Shown one piece after another: positions 43,929 to 52,963 of a stretch of DNA of 64,000 nucleotides. A program made the translations under genes and the position numbers. How positions within the stretch are numbered: the stretch's first letter is position 1; the number at the start of each line of letters is the position of its first letter. Origin of the DNA: Streptomyces flavotricini. GTDB lineage: Bacteria; Actinomycetota; Actinomycetes; Streptomycetales; Streptomycetaceae. The DNA is taken from positions 129,337 through 193,336 of the forward strand of contig NZ_JAINUL010000001.1 in assembly GCF_020639365.1 (NCBI RefSeq). The letters run 5' to 3'. The notes under the pieces were generated by a model. That model did not search any database. It was not told the DNA's origin and saw nothing but the letters and a program-made list of their open reading frames with translations.

Positions 43929-44984
43929 ATGACGAGTACAGCCCTCCGCAGCAGGGCGTGGAAACTGCTGGAGATGGTCACGACGCCGCTGCTGCCGTCG
44001 GACTACCTCGACCTGGTCAGCCCGCTGCGTGCGGGCGCTGACCTGCGTGGGCGCATCGAGGCCGTGCACCCCGAGACGGGTGACGCCGCGACGGTCGTGA
44101 TCAGGCCGGGACGGGGCTGGCGCGGCCACACAGCCGGTCAGTACGTGCGGATCGGGGTCGACGTCGACGGGGTGCGCCTGTGGCGTGCCTACTCCATCAC
44201 CTCGCCGACGAACCGCGGGGACGGCCGCGTCACGATCACCGTGAAGGCGATCCCGGACGGCAAGGTCAGCAACCACCTGGTCCGCAGGGCGAAACCGGGC
44301 ACGCTGATCCAGCTCGACCAGCCGACCGGTGACTTCGTGCTGCCGCAGGCCAAGCCCGCCAAGGTGCTCTACCTGACGGCCGGCAGCGGCATCACGCCCG
44401 TGATGGGCATGCTGCGCGACATCGAGTTCGACGACGTCGTCATGGTCCACTGCGCGCCACAGCCGCAAGACGTGATCTTCCGCAACGAACTGCACGACCT
44501 GGTCGCGGACAACAAGCTGCGGCTCACCGAGGTTCACACCGACACGGACGGCATGCTCGACATCGCCCGTCTCGACGAACTCGTGCCCGACTGGGCCGAG
44601 CGCGAGACCTGGGCTTGTGGGCCCGCGGGCCTGCTGGACGCCGCCGAAGCGCACTGGACCGAGCACGGCGTACAAGAGCGCCTGCACACCGAACGCTTCC
44701 GCCCCGGCATCGTCGTCGCCGGCGACGGCGGCGAGGTCACGTTCAGCGCCACCGGCAAGACCGTCGACGCGGACGGCGCCACGCCGTTGCTGGACGTCGG
44801 CGAGGAGGCCGGCGTGCTCATGCCCTCCGGGTGCCGCATGGGCATCTGCTTCGGCTGCATCACGCCGCTCAAGGCGGGCGCCGTCCGCGACCTGCGCACC
44901 GGCGAGATCACCGAGGCCGAGCCGGGCGTCCTCATCCAGACCTGCGTGTCCGCCGCGGCGGGCCCCTGCGACATCGAACGGTAG
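43929..44984 (+). CDS. Ferredoxin-NAD(P) reductase with C-terminal 2Fe-2S domain
   Basis: A 351-residue electron carrier. FAD-binding segment GVRLWRAYSITSPTNRG, NAD-binding segment LTAGSGITPVMGMLRDIEF and CGPAGLLDAAE. The plant-type 2Fe-2S site is SGCRMGICFGCITP with the last Cys in IQTCVSAA. Such proteins pass electrons from NAD(P)H to a membrane desaturase. The desaturase gene begins 7 bases after its stop, and the mycobacterial DesA3/oxidoreductase pair is the closest known parallel. ATG 43929. Divergent from PucR. Confidence 0.92.
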   Translation: MTSTALRSRAWKLLEMVTTPLLPSDYLDLVSPLRAGADLRGRIEAVHPETGDAATVVIRPGRGWRGHTAGQYVRIGVDVDGVRLWRAYSITSPTNRGDGRVTITVKAIPDGKVSNHLVRRAKPGTLIQLDQPTGDFVLPQAKPAKVLYLTAGSGITPVMGMLRDIEFDDVVMVHCAPQPQDVIFRNELHDLVADNKLRLTEVHTDTDGMLDIARLDELVPDWAERETWACGPAGLLDAAEAHWTEHGVQERLHTERFRPGIVVAGDGGEVTFSATGKTVDADGATPLLDVGEEAGVLMPSGCRMGICFGCITPLKAGAVRDLRTGEITEAEPGVLIQTCVSAAAGPCDIER

Positions 44985-44991
44985 GAGCACC

Positions 44992-46110
44992 TTGACCGCC
45001 ATCGACCCCACCGCCCACCTCACCGCGGAGCAGATCGAGGAGCTTGGCCGCGAGCTGGACGCGATCCGCGACGAGGTGATCGCCGGCCGCGGCGAGAAGG
45101 ACGCCGCCTACATCCGCAAGGTCATCTCGGCGCAGCGCAAGCTCGAGCTGGTCAGCAGGGGCGTGCTGCTGTTCTCGATCTTCCCGCCCGCGTGGCTTCT
45201 CGGCACCGCCGGTCTGTCCGTGGCAAAGATCATGGACAACATGGAGATCGGCCACAACATCCTGCACGGCCAGTGGGACTGGATGCGAGACCCGAAGATC
45301 CACTCCACCACCTGGGAATGGGATCACGTCTCCCCGGCCGATCAGTGGAAGCACTCGCACAACGAGCTGCACCACACGTACACCAACGTGATCGGCAAGG
45401 ACAACGACCTCGGCTACGGCATCATGCGCGTCGACGAGGACCAGAAGTGGCACCCGTTCCACCTCGGCCAGCCGCTGTGGAACTTCATCAACGCCTGCTT
45501 CTTCGAGTACGGCATCGCAGCGTACGACCTGGAGCTCGGCAAGAACCTGCACAGGAGCCGCCGCAAGAACCCGGAGTTCCGCGCGCGGGCCAGGGCCGTG
45601 GGCCGCAAGATCCGCAAGCAGGTGCTCAAGGACTACGTGATCCACCCGCTGCTGTCGGGGCCGTCGTTCCTCCCCACGCTCGCGGCCACCTTCACCGCGA
45701 ACCTGGTCCGCAACATCTGGTCCCACTCGGTGATCATGTGCGGGCACTTCCCCGAGGGCGTACAGGTCTTCGAGCGCCGGTCGATCAAGGGCGAGACGCG
45801 CGGCCAGTGGTACCTGCGCCAGATGATGGGCTCGGCGAACATCAGCGGCAGCAGGGCCATGCACTTCATGACCGGCAACCTGTCGCACCAGATCGAGCAC
45901 CACCTGTTCCCGGACCTGCCGAGCAACCGGTACGCCGAGGTCGCGGTGAAGGTGCGCGCGCTGTTCGAGAAGTACGAGCTGGAGTACGTCACCGGGCCGC
46001 TCCCCAAGCAGGTGTTCTCCGCGTGGCGCAAGGTCTTCCGGCTCTCGCTGCCGAACAAGCAGCGCAAGGTCAAAACGCCGGACCGCGAGCAGGAGCTCGT
46101 CGCGGCCTGA
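44992..46110 (+). CDS. Membrane fatty acid desaturase (DesA3-like)
   Basis: A 372-residue di-iron desaturase acting on acyl chains of membrane lipids or acyl-CoA. The three histidine boxes are present: NMEIGHNILHGQWDW, KHSHNELHHTYTN and GNLSHQIEHHLFPDLPSNRY. Hydrophobic segments flank the boxes (RGVLLFSIFPPAWLLGTAGL). TTG 44992 follows TAGGAGCACC with good spacing; no ATG lies in the expected N-terminus. It is co-transcribed with the reductase that supplies electrons. Regulation by the divergent PucR protein is likely, perhaps in response to fatty acids or temperature (inference). Confidence 0.93.
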   Translation: MTAIDPTAHLTAEQIEELGRELDAIRDEVIAGRGEKDAAYIRKVISAQRKLELVSRGVLLFSIFPPAWLLGTAGLSVAKIMDNMEIGHNILHGQWDWMRDPKIHSTTWEWDHVSPADQWKHSHNELHHTYTNVIGKDNDLGYGIMRVDEDQKWHPFHLGQPLWNFINACFFEYGIAAYDLELGKNLHRSRRKNPEFRARARAVGRKIRKQVLKDYVIHPLLSGPSFLPTLAATFTANLVRNIWSHSVIMCGHFPEGVQVFERRSIKGETRGQWYLRQMMGSANISGSRAMHFMTGNLSHQIEHHLFPDLPSNRYAEVAVKVRALFEKYELEYVTGPLPKQVFSAWRKVFRLSLPNKQRKVKTPDREQELVAA

Positions 46111-46339
46111 TTCCCGGGATGGGTTCAGGGGCCATCACAGCCATCAGGTCCTCCAGCTCCTGGCGGGAGGTGAACCCCCGTTGCTCCAATCCCCCGGATG
46201 ACCTCACGTGGTGGGCCGGCGCTATCCGCACCCGAACCTGCGAAGCCACCCACCCGAAACAGCCGAGCCTCATCCCTGCCCACACCGAAAACGCCTACGC
46301 ACCCACACCGGCAGCGGGCAGGCCGTGGAGCCCTCCGCA

Positions 46340-46434
46340 TGCGGGACGATCCGGCAGGCCGCCCCGATAGGTGTGCCCTGGTCGACGAGGTAGTCCTCGT
46401 CGTCAAGACGGCCAAGCATGTCGTCTGGGGTCAC
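46340..46434 (-). pseudogene. MerR-family regulator collapsed by an internal deletion
   Basis: From GTG 46434 (ribosome site AGAGG) the frame reads VTPDDMLGRLDDEDY and jumps directly to LVDQGTPIGAACRIV. In intact streptomycete MerR relatives the first piece precedes the helix-turn-helix and the second lies about 60 residues later, in the dimerisation helix. The whole DNA-binding domain has been lost in frame, leaving a scrap of about 31 residues. Confidence 0.6.
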
Positions 46435-46525
46435 TTCACCTCTCTGCGCAACGCGTGGAGGGGCCCGGGTGCCTGCTGGCACCCGGGCCCCGACGGAACT
46501 GCTGCACCATCTGCCGGCCGTGGTG

Positions 46526-46635
46526 CTGCGCCGGCCTCCTGTTTCCGCCGATCCGACCTGAGCTTCGTCGGGGGTTCGGGGATCGCGGATGCGTGACCGG
46601 AGACCACCTCACCAACGATGTCCTGCGGTACCCGG
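46526..46635. repeat. Dispersed repeat, copy 2
   Basis: Partner of 5155-5265. Shares CTGCGCCGGCC, GGGGATCGCGGATGC, TGACCGGAGACCACC and the final ACCCGGA. It lies just downstream of the partner-switching genes. Confidence 0.65.
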
Positions 46636-46761
46636 ACTCAACGCTCTGCCGAGCGAGAAGACGTTTCGTCTCCAAAGCCCAGCCTTCCTTCCAGCTCACA
46701 TCACCAGAGAGCGGGTGCCTGATACCCCCGCCCCGTGTAGGCCGGGGCAGGACGGCAGCTT

Positions 46762-47727
46762 CTACCGCTGTGGGGCGTCCATGTGCAGGCGGATGGTCGT
46801 TCCCCGGTCGGGGGTGGAGCGGATTTCGACGAGGTCGCAGAGCTGGTGCACAAGCCACAGGCCGCGGCCGCCGATCTGGTTCGCTTCGGGGCGGCTGCGG
46901 CCGGTCATCGCGTCGGGAATGTAGCCGGAGTCGCGGAATTCGCAGAGGAACGTCGCGTCCTGGGCCCAGATGCGCAGGGTGCCGTGGCCACCGCCGTGGC
47001 GGATGCTGTTCGTGGCGATCTCGGTGACGGAGACGGCGAGCTTCGGCAGCCGGTCCTCGGGGACGCCGGCGTCGGCGGCGCACTGGGCGACCTTCGAGCG
47101 GATCGCGGCCAGGTCGCCGTGCGTGTAGCTCAGCTCCTGGAACGGATCGCACGGGGCGGCCAGGGCGTCGAAGCTGTACTCGTTGCCGGAAAGGTAGTCC
47201 TCGTTGGGCGCGTACTGGCCCTCACGGCGGATCTGCGGGTGGCAGCGGGACAATGACCGCAGGGCGTCCTGGTCCTCGTCCGCGGCGTCGTACGGGCACA
47301 GCATCGACCAGGTGGAGCTGCGCGCGAAGGCCCGGTTCATCAGCCATTCGTGGTAGCGGAGCTCAGAGAGGTGCGCGGCGCTGCGCGCTTGGCGCCAGGC
47401 GGTTTCGCCGATGCCCCGTACGGGCCTGCCGCCTTCGCCGCGCTGGTTCATCCATGCCGACCAGGCGGCGATGTGCCGGCCGGGGTTCGAGCCGGCCGTC
47501 GTGGCGTTGACGAAGGTGACGGCCGGTTCGTCTGCGAGTTCACCGCGCAGGAGTGAGGTCTTGTCCTCGGGGACCGCGACGACCACAGCCTCGTCGGCCT
47601 CCAGTGCCTCGTGGATGTATTCCAGGGTCCCGGACAGGAACTGCTCTTCCCCGCGGTAGGGGTACAGCTCGTGGCGGAACGGCCCGCCGTCGGGACGGGC
47701 CGGTGTCGAGGGCATGGTCTCGGTCAT
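46762..47727 (-). CDS. MEDS-domain anti-sigma type protein with HATPase
   Basis: A 321-residue protein. The N-terminal MEDS (methanogen/actinobacterial sensory) half has RHELYPYRGEEQFLSGTLEY and HIAAWSAWMNQRGEG. The C-terminal HATPase_c_2 half is an RsbW-like kinase: LPKLAVSVTEIATNSIRHGG (N box), RDSGYIPDAM and GGRGLWLVHQLCDLVEI (G boxes). These proteins phosphorylate STAS partners and bind sigma factors. Its ATG (47725-47727) overlaps the stop of the MEDS-STAS gene as ATGA, so translation is coupled. The partner module, STAS plus kinase plus a broken PP2C phosphatase, lies within 3 kb. Confidence 0.88.
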   Translation of the reverse strand: MTETMPSTPARPDGGPFRHELYPYRGEEQFLSGTLEYIHEALEADEAVVVAVPEDKTSLLRGELADEPAVTFVNATTAGSNPGRHIAAWSAWMNQRGEGGRPVRGIGETAWRQARSAAHLSELRYHEWLMNRAFARSSTWSMLCPYDAADEDQDALRSLSRCHPQIRREGQYAPNEDYLSGNEYSFDALAAPCDPFQELSYTHGDLAAIRSKVAQCAADAGVPEDRLPKLAVSVTEIATNSIRHGGGHGTLRIWAQDATFLCEFRDSGYIPDAMTGRSRPEANQIGGRGLWLVHQLCDLVEIRSTPDRGTTIRLHMDAPQR

Positions 47728-48524
47728 GCCGCCATCACCACCGGAACGTCTGCGGTGGCGTAGCCCGCGAGGCCCCAGCACAGGCGCACGATCTCGTTGG
47801 CGCCTTCGACGACGATCCGACGCTCCGGCAGGTGACGGGCCGCGTCGACGAGGGCGCGCATGCCGGCGGCATCGATCATCTCCACGGCGTCGAACCTCAG
47901 CTTCACCATGGGCGTGCGCCGCATCACCGCACGGACCGCGGCGTTGAAAGCCGCCGCGCACTCCGAGTCGACCACTCCGTCCACACCCCAGCTGTCAGTG
48001 CCTGTGCTGAACATCCGGAAAGCCGGACGCGCAGCACGTGTGCCCATCTCCTGCGGATGCACACACGTCGCCTGCTCCAGCGTGGACGCCTCCCACTGCG
48101 CGGCCCTGAACGCGCACACCACGATCGCGCCACTCTCCGAGGCGAACTCCTCGAGCTTCAGCTCCCGAGCCAGCAGCTCCTCCGCGCCGCCGGGCTCCGC
48201 CAACGGGGTCTGCTCGGCAAGGACACGTACGGATCGGAAGCCCTCTCGCACCGCCGCGCTCGCCTCCCGGCGCACCGCGGCCAGCATCACGTCGGGATCG
48301 GCCAGGTGCGGAAGATCAAGGATCACCGAGGCTGTGGGGAGGCGGTCTCGCTGAACAGCAACGGTGCCGAGAGACCCGATGATCACGAGCTTGTCCCCGT
48401 ACAGAGCTCCATCGGCCACATAGGAACGCGCATCAGCGAACGCGTCAGCCGGGTCCACGCGCCAGCAGACGTGGTCACCGAGCTCGACTTCGTCCAACGT
48501 CGCCAAAGCCCGCACCGATCTCAC
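47724..48524 (-). CDS. MEDS-STAS domain protein
   Basis: A 266-residue protein. The N-terminal MEDS domain (LDEVELGDHVCWRVDPADAF, DGALYGDKLVIIGS) is followed by a C-terminal STAS domain (TPMVKLRFDAVEMIDAAGMR, ALVDAARHLPERRIVVEGA). In the STAS half the phospho-acceptor Ser of SpoIIAA-type anti-sigma antagonists is replaced at EMIDAAGM, where the family has a Ser or Thr near this spot, so phosphorylation is uncertain. GTG 48524 follows GGAAGGGG. It is translationally coupled to the HATPase protein through an ATGA overlap. The likely job is a sensor-antagonist in partner switching. Confidence 0.85.
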   Translation of the reverse strand: MRSVRALATLDEVELGDHVCWRVDPADAFADARSYVADGALYGDKLVIIGSLGTVAVQRDRLPTASVILDLPHLADPDVMLAAVRREASAAVREGFRSVRVLAEQTPLAEPGGAEELLARELKLEEFASESGAIVVCAFRAAQWEASTLEQATCVHPQEMGTRAARPAFRMFSTGTDSWGVDGVVDSECAAAFNAAVRAVMRRTPMVKLRFDAVEMIDAAGMRALVDAARHLPERRIVVEGANEIVRLCWGLAGYATADVPVVMAA

Positions 48525-48803
48525 CCCGACCCCTTCCGAACACCAACGTGACTTGCCAACACGCACAATACTGGGCCCCCGCAGGTGCCCACACAGCCGA
48601 ATCTGCCACGTGCCTGCTCCACCCGGCGCCTGCCCATCCTCGCGTCCGCGAACCGCTGACCGGGGGAAGCACCACGCGAGCCGCCCAAGCGGCAGGACCC
48701 TACCGGCCCCATGGTGCAATGAGGCTGTCCGATGCCCCTGAGGCGCGGGCGTTCGCGGATCCGGGGTGCATATCCCGGGCGGCATCGAGCAGCAAGGGGT
48801 CAC

Positions 48804-49445
48804 CGTGAGCGCAGGAGAGCCGGACGGCGGGCGGGCCTCTCGTCCTGACGCAGGCGGAAGCCGCCATCGCAGGGCGATGACCTCGGCGGGAGTGCTGGAG
48901 GCGGTGGAGGCCGCGGCGCCCGTGGAGTCGCTCGACGTGGTCGCGCGCATGCTCAGGGACCACCTCCGGCCGTCTCCGTGTCGTGTCTGATCACTGACTT
49001 CACGGGCAGCTCGGTCGTACGACTGGGGGCCGCGGACAGCGTCGACACCGATGAGCCGGCCCAGCGGGTCCCGCCTCGCGCAACCCTGTACGAGGACGTG
49101 ATCCGCAGCCAGCAGCCGCACGTCGAGCACCGGGGCGAGAGCCGTCACGTGCGCGTGATCGCCCCTGTGACCAACCGCGGGGACGCCATCGGCCTCCTCG
49201 AACTGTTCCTGCCCTCGGTCCCGGACGCGGACGTGATGCGGGAGATCGGCGAGAGGGCGCCGACTCGCCGAGCAGGCCACCAAGCCGACCGGGCCATGCG
49301 CGGCCACGGCCGCAGCGGCTTCGTCGGCGGGCAACTGCTGCGCATCAGCCTGCTCGACGGCCGGGCGGAATGCGTCAACGCCGGCCCACACTTGGTGATC
49401 GCCGGAGAACGCCGACGTCCAGGCCGCCGGGCCCGAAGGTCATGA
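48804..49445 (+). pseudogene. PP2C (SpoIIE/RsbU-type) phosphatase, frameshifted and internally deleted
   Basis: The first frame (from GTG 48804) ends VESLDVVARMLRDHL. After a one-base shift near 48975 the next frame reads LITDFTGSSVVRLGAADSVD, HVRVIAPVTNRGDAIGLLEL and VPDADVMREIGE, the GAF-like N-terminal part. It then jumps straight to ADRAMRGHGRSGFVGGQLLR and SLLDGRAECVNAG from the middle of the PP2C domain. The metal-binding GD motif and about a hundred residues are missing and the C-terminus is lost. Divergent from the MEDS pair; the likely ancestral phosphatase of the module. Confidence 0.75.
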
Positions 49446-49636
49446 CGGGCCCGGTGCGGCAGGCCCGACGGACGAATCCCGACGCGCAACCCCATGGAGA
49501 GTGAGCACCTTTGACACGTCTCTTGACGCGGGCAGGCCTGTCAACCTGATGCTGCCAGGGCGGTGACGGGCTGTGGATCCGAGGCAGATCTGCGGGCCTG
49601 ACTGGAACGGCCTGGTTCGCCCTCTACAGTTCGGCC

Positions 49637-49969
49637 GTGGACGATCAAGACGAGTTCCTGGCAGCTGTACGCGCCGTGCTCCATCAGGCCGGCTTCGACG
49701 AGCGTGCTGTGGGAGCGGAAGGCGTCCGTATGATCCAGCACGCCCGCGGTGTCATGGTCGGCTGGATACCCGAAGACCTCGGGACGCTTCCCTCCCGGCG
49801 GCGCGGGGCACGCCGTACACGTTCCAGCGAGCACCCCGGGCTGCCCGGCCTGCGCCACGCTTTCGGGCTCGCACTCGCAGCAGCGTTCCGGGCCGCCGAA
49901 TTCACCGTCGAGACCCGCGGAGACGAGTGGCTGCTCGTGATCCACCCCACGCACAAGGATATTTCCTGA
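49637..49969 (+). CDS. Hypothetical protein, 110 residues
   Basis: An alpha/beta protein (DDQDEFLAAVRAVLHQAGFD, VMVGWIPEDLGTLPSR, RHAFGLALAAAFRAAEFTVE, DEWLLVIHPTHKDI). GTG 49637 start. A basic central loop (RRRGARRTRSSEH) is present. No membrane helix and no family recognised. Codon bias is regular. Single gene. Confidence 0.55.
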   Translation: MDDQDEFLAAVRAVLHQAGFDERAVGAEGVRMIQHARGVMVGWIPEDLGTLPSRRRGARRTRSSEHPGLPGLRHAFGLALAAAFRAAEFTVETRGDEWLLVIHPTHKDIS

Positions 49970-50097
49970 CAGACCTGATCACTCCAGGTGGCCCGGTCGA
50001 CGGCGCCGACGTAGCGTCCCCGCTCGTACGCCCGGCCGATGGCGGAATTGCAACGCCCGCCCAGGAACACCGCGGTCTGCAGCACCGCCACCTGTGG

Positions 50098-50500
50098 TCA
50101 GAGGGACGGTTGAGCCTGAACTTCCCCCGCTCGTAGGTGATCGCACACCTCATTGCCGGCGAGGATGCGCGATCGACGCAGGAGGCCGCGTGTGCGGCGC
50201 AGGTTCAGGGTGCTGTGCCAGGAAAGGCCCGGATGCCGCGCGCGCAGGTGGGAAACGGCTCGGGTATCCAGCCCCGTACCGAGGAAGTACGCATCGATGT
50301 CCACCCCGGTGATCACGGCCTTCGTACAGGGCAGGCACATCCGGTAGTGGACCTCCCCGACGACCTTACGGACGTGGACCAGGAGCAGGACCTCATCGCC
50401 GCTTCCGGTGTCACCAGGAAAGTGCGAGGAGAGCAGGTCGATGCGCTGGTAAGCCAGGATCCTGCGCCGCAGTCGGCGGACCGTCCCGCCAGCGGCTGAA
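50098..50500 (-). pseudogene. GNAT-like or unknown gene, probably decayed
   Basis: The minus frame reads RRRILAYQRIDLLSSHFPGD, EVLLLVHVRKVVGEVHYRMC, TGVDIDAYFLGTGLDTRAVS and HLRARHPGLSWHSTL. The GTGLDTR segment resembles the acetyl-CoA loop of GNAT proteins. The frame has no convincing start and the upstream part is poor, so the gene is probably truncated at its N-terminus. Confidence 0.4.
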
Positions 50501-50741
50501 TGCCGGCCCGAGCCAGACGGAAGCGCTTCGGCCCCCACAGTCGTACGGAACAAGGTGCTCGTGGGACGCGCATGATGTCCGTGCATGCCGCACGCGTACC
50601 CCCTCGTGAGCCACACATGCTCCTGTCCGGCGTACCCCGCCCTCACTCGGGGATCGGATTCAGCTCCTCCTGCGCCCCTGAAAGGGATCAATTCAGAGCT
50701 GGGCTGATATCAGGGCCAAGGGGCGGGGTAGCCGGGGAATC

Positions 50742-51365
50742 ATGAACACCACTGGCACCACCCCGCTGCGCGCTGTCGCCCTTGTCTGCACCCTGTCCCC
50801 GTCCCCGAAGCCGTCCAGCTCCCAGCTGCTGGCCGAACAGACCATGGCCGCGCTCGCCGACCACGGAGTCACGGGCAAGACCATCCGAATCGCCGACCAC
50901 GACGTGAAGACCGGAATCGGCACCGACCTGGGCGACGGCGACGCCTGGCCCGAGATCCGCGACACGATCTTGGGCGCCGACATCCTCATCCTGTCCACAC
51001 CGATCTGGCTCGGCCACCCCTCCAGCATCGCCCAGAAGGTCATGGAGCGGCTGAACGCGGAGATCTCCGAAAACGATGACGAGGGCCGCATGCTCACCTA
51101 CGGCAAGGTTGCCGCGGTCTGTGTCGTAGGCAACGAGGACGGCGCCCACAAGGTCAGCGCCGACCTCTTCCAGGGCCTCAACGACGCCGGATTCTCCCTC
51201 GCCCCCAACGCCGTCACCTACTGGGTCGGCGAAGCCATGCAGCACACCGACTACCAGGACCTCGACAAGACCCCCGAGAAGACCGCCACCACCACCAATA
51301 CCCTCGCAACCAACACCGCCCACCTCGCCCGGCAGCTCAAGGCCAACCGCTACCCGCCGGCCTAG
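50742..51365 (+). CDS. NADPH-dependent FMN reductase/flavodoxin-like protein
   Basis: A 207-residue flavodoxin-fold protein. FMN-binding segments: VALVCTLSPSPKPSSSQLLA (phosphate loop), ADILILSTPIWLGHPSSIAQ (typical TPxWxG motif) and KVAAVCVVGNEDGAHKV. Family members reduce quinones, flavins or iron-chelates in the cytosol. ATG 50742. The length is normal. Its neighbours give no specific substrate; an F420-type luciferase-like gene follows 0.4 kb away on the same strand. Confidence 0.9.
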   Translation: MNTTGTTPLRAVALVCTLSPSPKPSSSQLLAEQTMAALADHGVTGKTIRIADHDVKTGIGTDLGDGDAWPEIRDTILGADILILSTPIWLGHPSSIAQKVMERLNAEISENDDEGRMLTYGKVAAVCVVGNEDGAHKVSADLFQGLNDAGFSLAPNAVTYWVGEAMQHTDYQDLDKTPEKTATTTNTLATNTAHLARQLKANRYPPA

Positions 51366-51758
51366 GCACATCGGCTCGTACTCACCTGCCCGTGACGTCG
51401 CCGCCCTTCGGTGGCGTGGGACGGCAAGCAGTCACGGCGGTGCGGGCTCCGGACCCGAGGGGCAGTCGTCGGCAGGTCCGGGCCGGTCGGTGGAAGTTGC
51501 CACCAACGGAGTACCGCCGACACGCGCCGCCCTGACACAGCTGATGCTCCGCCGCGGCGCTCCATTCCTCGCCGCTACCGCGGTGGCCGCCTTGATGTGG
51601 CGTACCGGCGAGCAGCACCGGCGTCGGACGGCCCGGTAGGACCACCTCGCCAGACCCACTCGACACACCGGCTACGGATCGTGGAACCCGGCGCCCCAGG
51701 CGCCGCGGACACCCGCCGACCGGGGCCTTTGACCACCGTTCTTGGAGGAACGAAACAC
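51366..51758. other. Mostly noncoding; one possible 49-residue gene
   Basis: A GTG at 51490 opens a short frame ending at 51639, with an internal hydrophobic run FLAATAVAALMWR and a basic tail (HRRRTAR), like a tiny membrane peptide. The ribosome site is weak. Nothing else seen until the GGAGGAACG site of the next gene. Confidence 0.3.
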
Positions 51759-52715
51759 ATGACGTCGTTCGGATACTTCCTGTCCTGCGAGGAATTCACC
51801 CCCGCCGAGCTCCTGGAGCAGGCACGCAAAGCCTCCGACGCGGGCTTCACCCGACTGGCCATCTCCGACCACTTCCACCCCTGGAACGACGAGCAGGGCA
51901 GCAGCCCTCTGGTCTGGTCGATGATCGGGGCCCTGTCCCAGACCGTGGACCTGCCGGTCACCACCCTGGTCACCTGCCCCACCATGCGTCTGCACCCGGC
52001 CGTCACCGCCCAGGCCGCGGCCACATCGAGCGCGCTGCTGGACGGCCGGTTCACCCTCGGAGTGGGAACCGGCGAGGCCCTGAACGAGCACGTCCTCGGG
52101 GACCGGTGGCCCTCCTTCGACGAGCGCGCCGACATGCTGGAGGAAGCCGTAGAGGTGATGCGGAAGCTCTTCACCGGCCGCCAGGTCAGCCACCGCGGCC
52201 CGCACTACACGGTGGACAACGCCCGCCTCTACACCACACCGCACGGCCGGCTCCCCATTCACGTCTCCGGCTTCGGGCCGAAATCCGCGGAACTCGCCGG
52301 CCGCATCGGCGACGGCTTCATCACCATGGGCCCCGACCAGGAGGCCATCGGCCGCTTCCGGGAGGCCGGCGGCGAAGGGAAGCCGGTGATCGGCGGCCTG
52401 AAGGTGTGCTGGGACGAGGACCGGGACAAGGCCGTCGAGACCGTTCACCGGCTGTGGCCCAACGAGCAGCTGCCCGGTGAACTGGCCCAGACCCTTCCGA
52501 CCCCGGCCCACTTCGAGCAGGCGAGTCAGCTCGTCACCCGGGAGCAGGTGTCCGACAACGTGCCGTGCGGCGACGACGTGGAGGAACACGTGACGGCCGT
52601 ACGCGCCTACCTCGACGCGGGCTTCGACGAGGTGTACATCGGCCAGATCGGCCCCGGCCAGGACGCCTTCTTCACCGCCTGCCGCGACAAACTCCTCCCC
52701 GCCCTCAGCGGATGA
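51759..52715 (+). CDS. F420-dependent luciferase-like oxidoreductase
   Basis: A 318-residue TIM-barrel enzyme of the F420-type glucose-6-phosphate dehydrogenase-like group. N-terminal FGYFLSCEEFTPAELLEQAR, then AISDHFHPWNDEQGSSPLVW (active-site His), VTTLVTCPTMRLHPAVTAQA and LLDGRFTLGVGTGEALNEH, all typical of the family. ATG 51759 follows GGAGGAACG. Cytosolic. The true substrate cannot be told from sequence. Confidence 0.92.
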   Translation: MTSFGYFLSCEEFTPAELLEQARKASDAGFTRLAISDHFHPWNDEQGSSPLVWSMIGALSQTVDLPVTTLVTCPTMRLHPAVTAQAAATSSALLDGRFTLGVGTGEALNEHVLGDRWPSFDERADMLEEAVEVMRKLFTGRQVSHRGPHYTVDNARLYTTPHGRLPIHVSGFGPKSAELAGRIGDGFITMGPDQEAIGRFREAGGEGKPVIGGLKVCWDEDRDKAVETVHRLWPNEQLPGELAQTLPTPAHFEQASQLVTREQVSDNVPCGDDVEEHVTAVRAYLDAGFDEVYIGQIGPGQDAFFTACRDKLLPALSG

Positions 52716-52963
52716 GACCAACCATTCCCGCAAACCCAAACGGGCTGGCCTGACGGAAAGGGGCCACACAAGGCCGGTGCGACACGCACTCCTTCGACTC
52801 CGAGCATGGTCTCGTCGAAAAGGCAGCCCGGGGGCGGGTTGATCAGCCGCCCCTTCACCGCCCTACCACCGGCGGTCCGACCGTCAAGGAACGCGCATAC
52901 CGGTCCGAGACGCGGGCATCCGCACGGTACCCAGCAATGTGGTCGTGAAGACAAGGAGTGTCC

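Noticed and set aside
39850..46110. A biosynthetic gene cluster
   Set aside because: Carbonic anhydrase, Sua5-type enzyme and desaturase are separate units; no PKS, NRPS, terpene or RiPP core gene is present.
46436..47152. A 238-residue minus-strand open frame
   Set aside because: A shifted frame of the MEDS-HATPase gene and the repeat area; Arg/Pro-rich.
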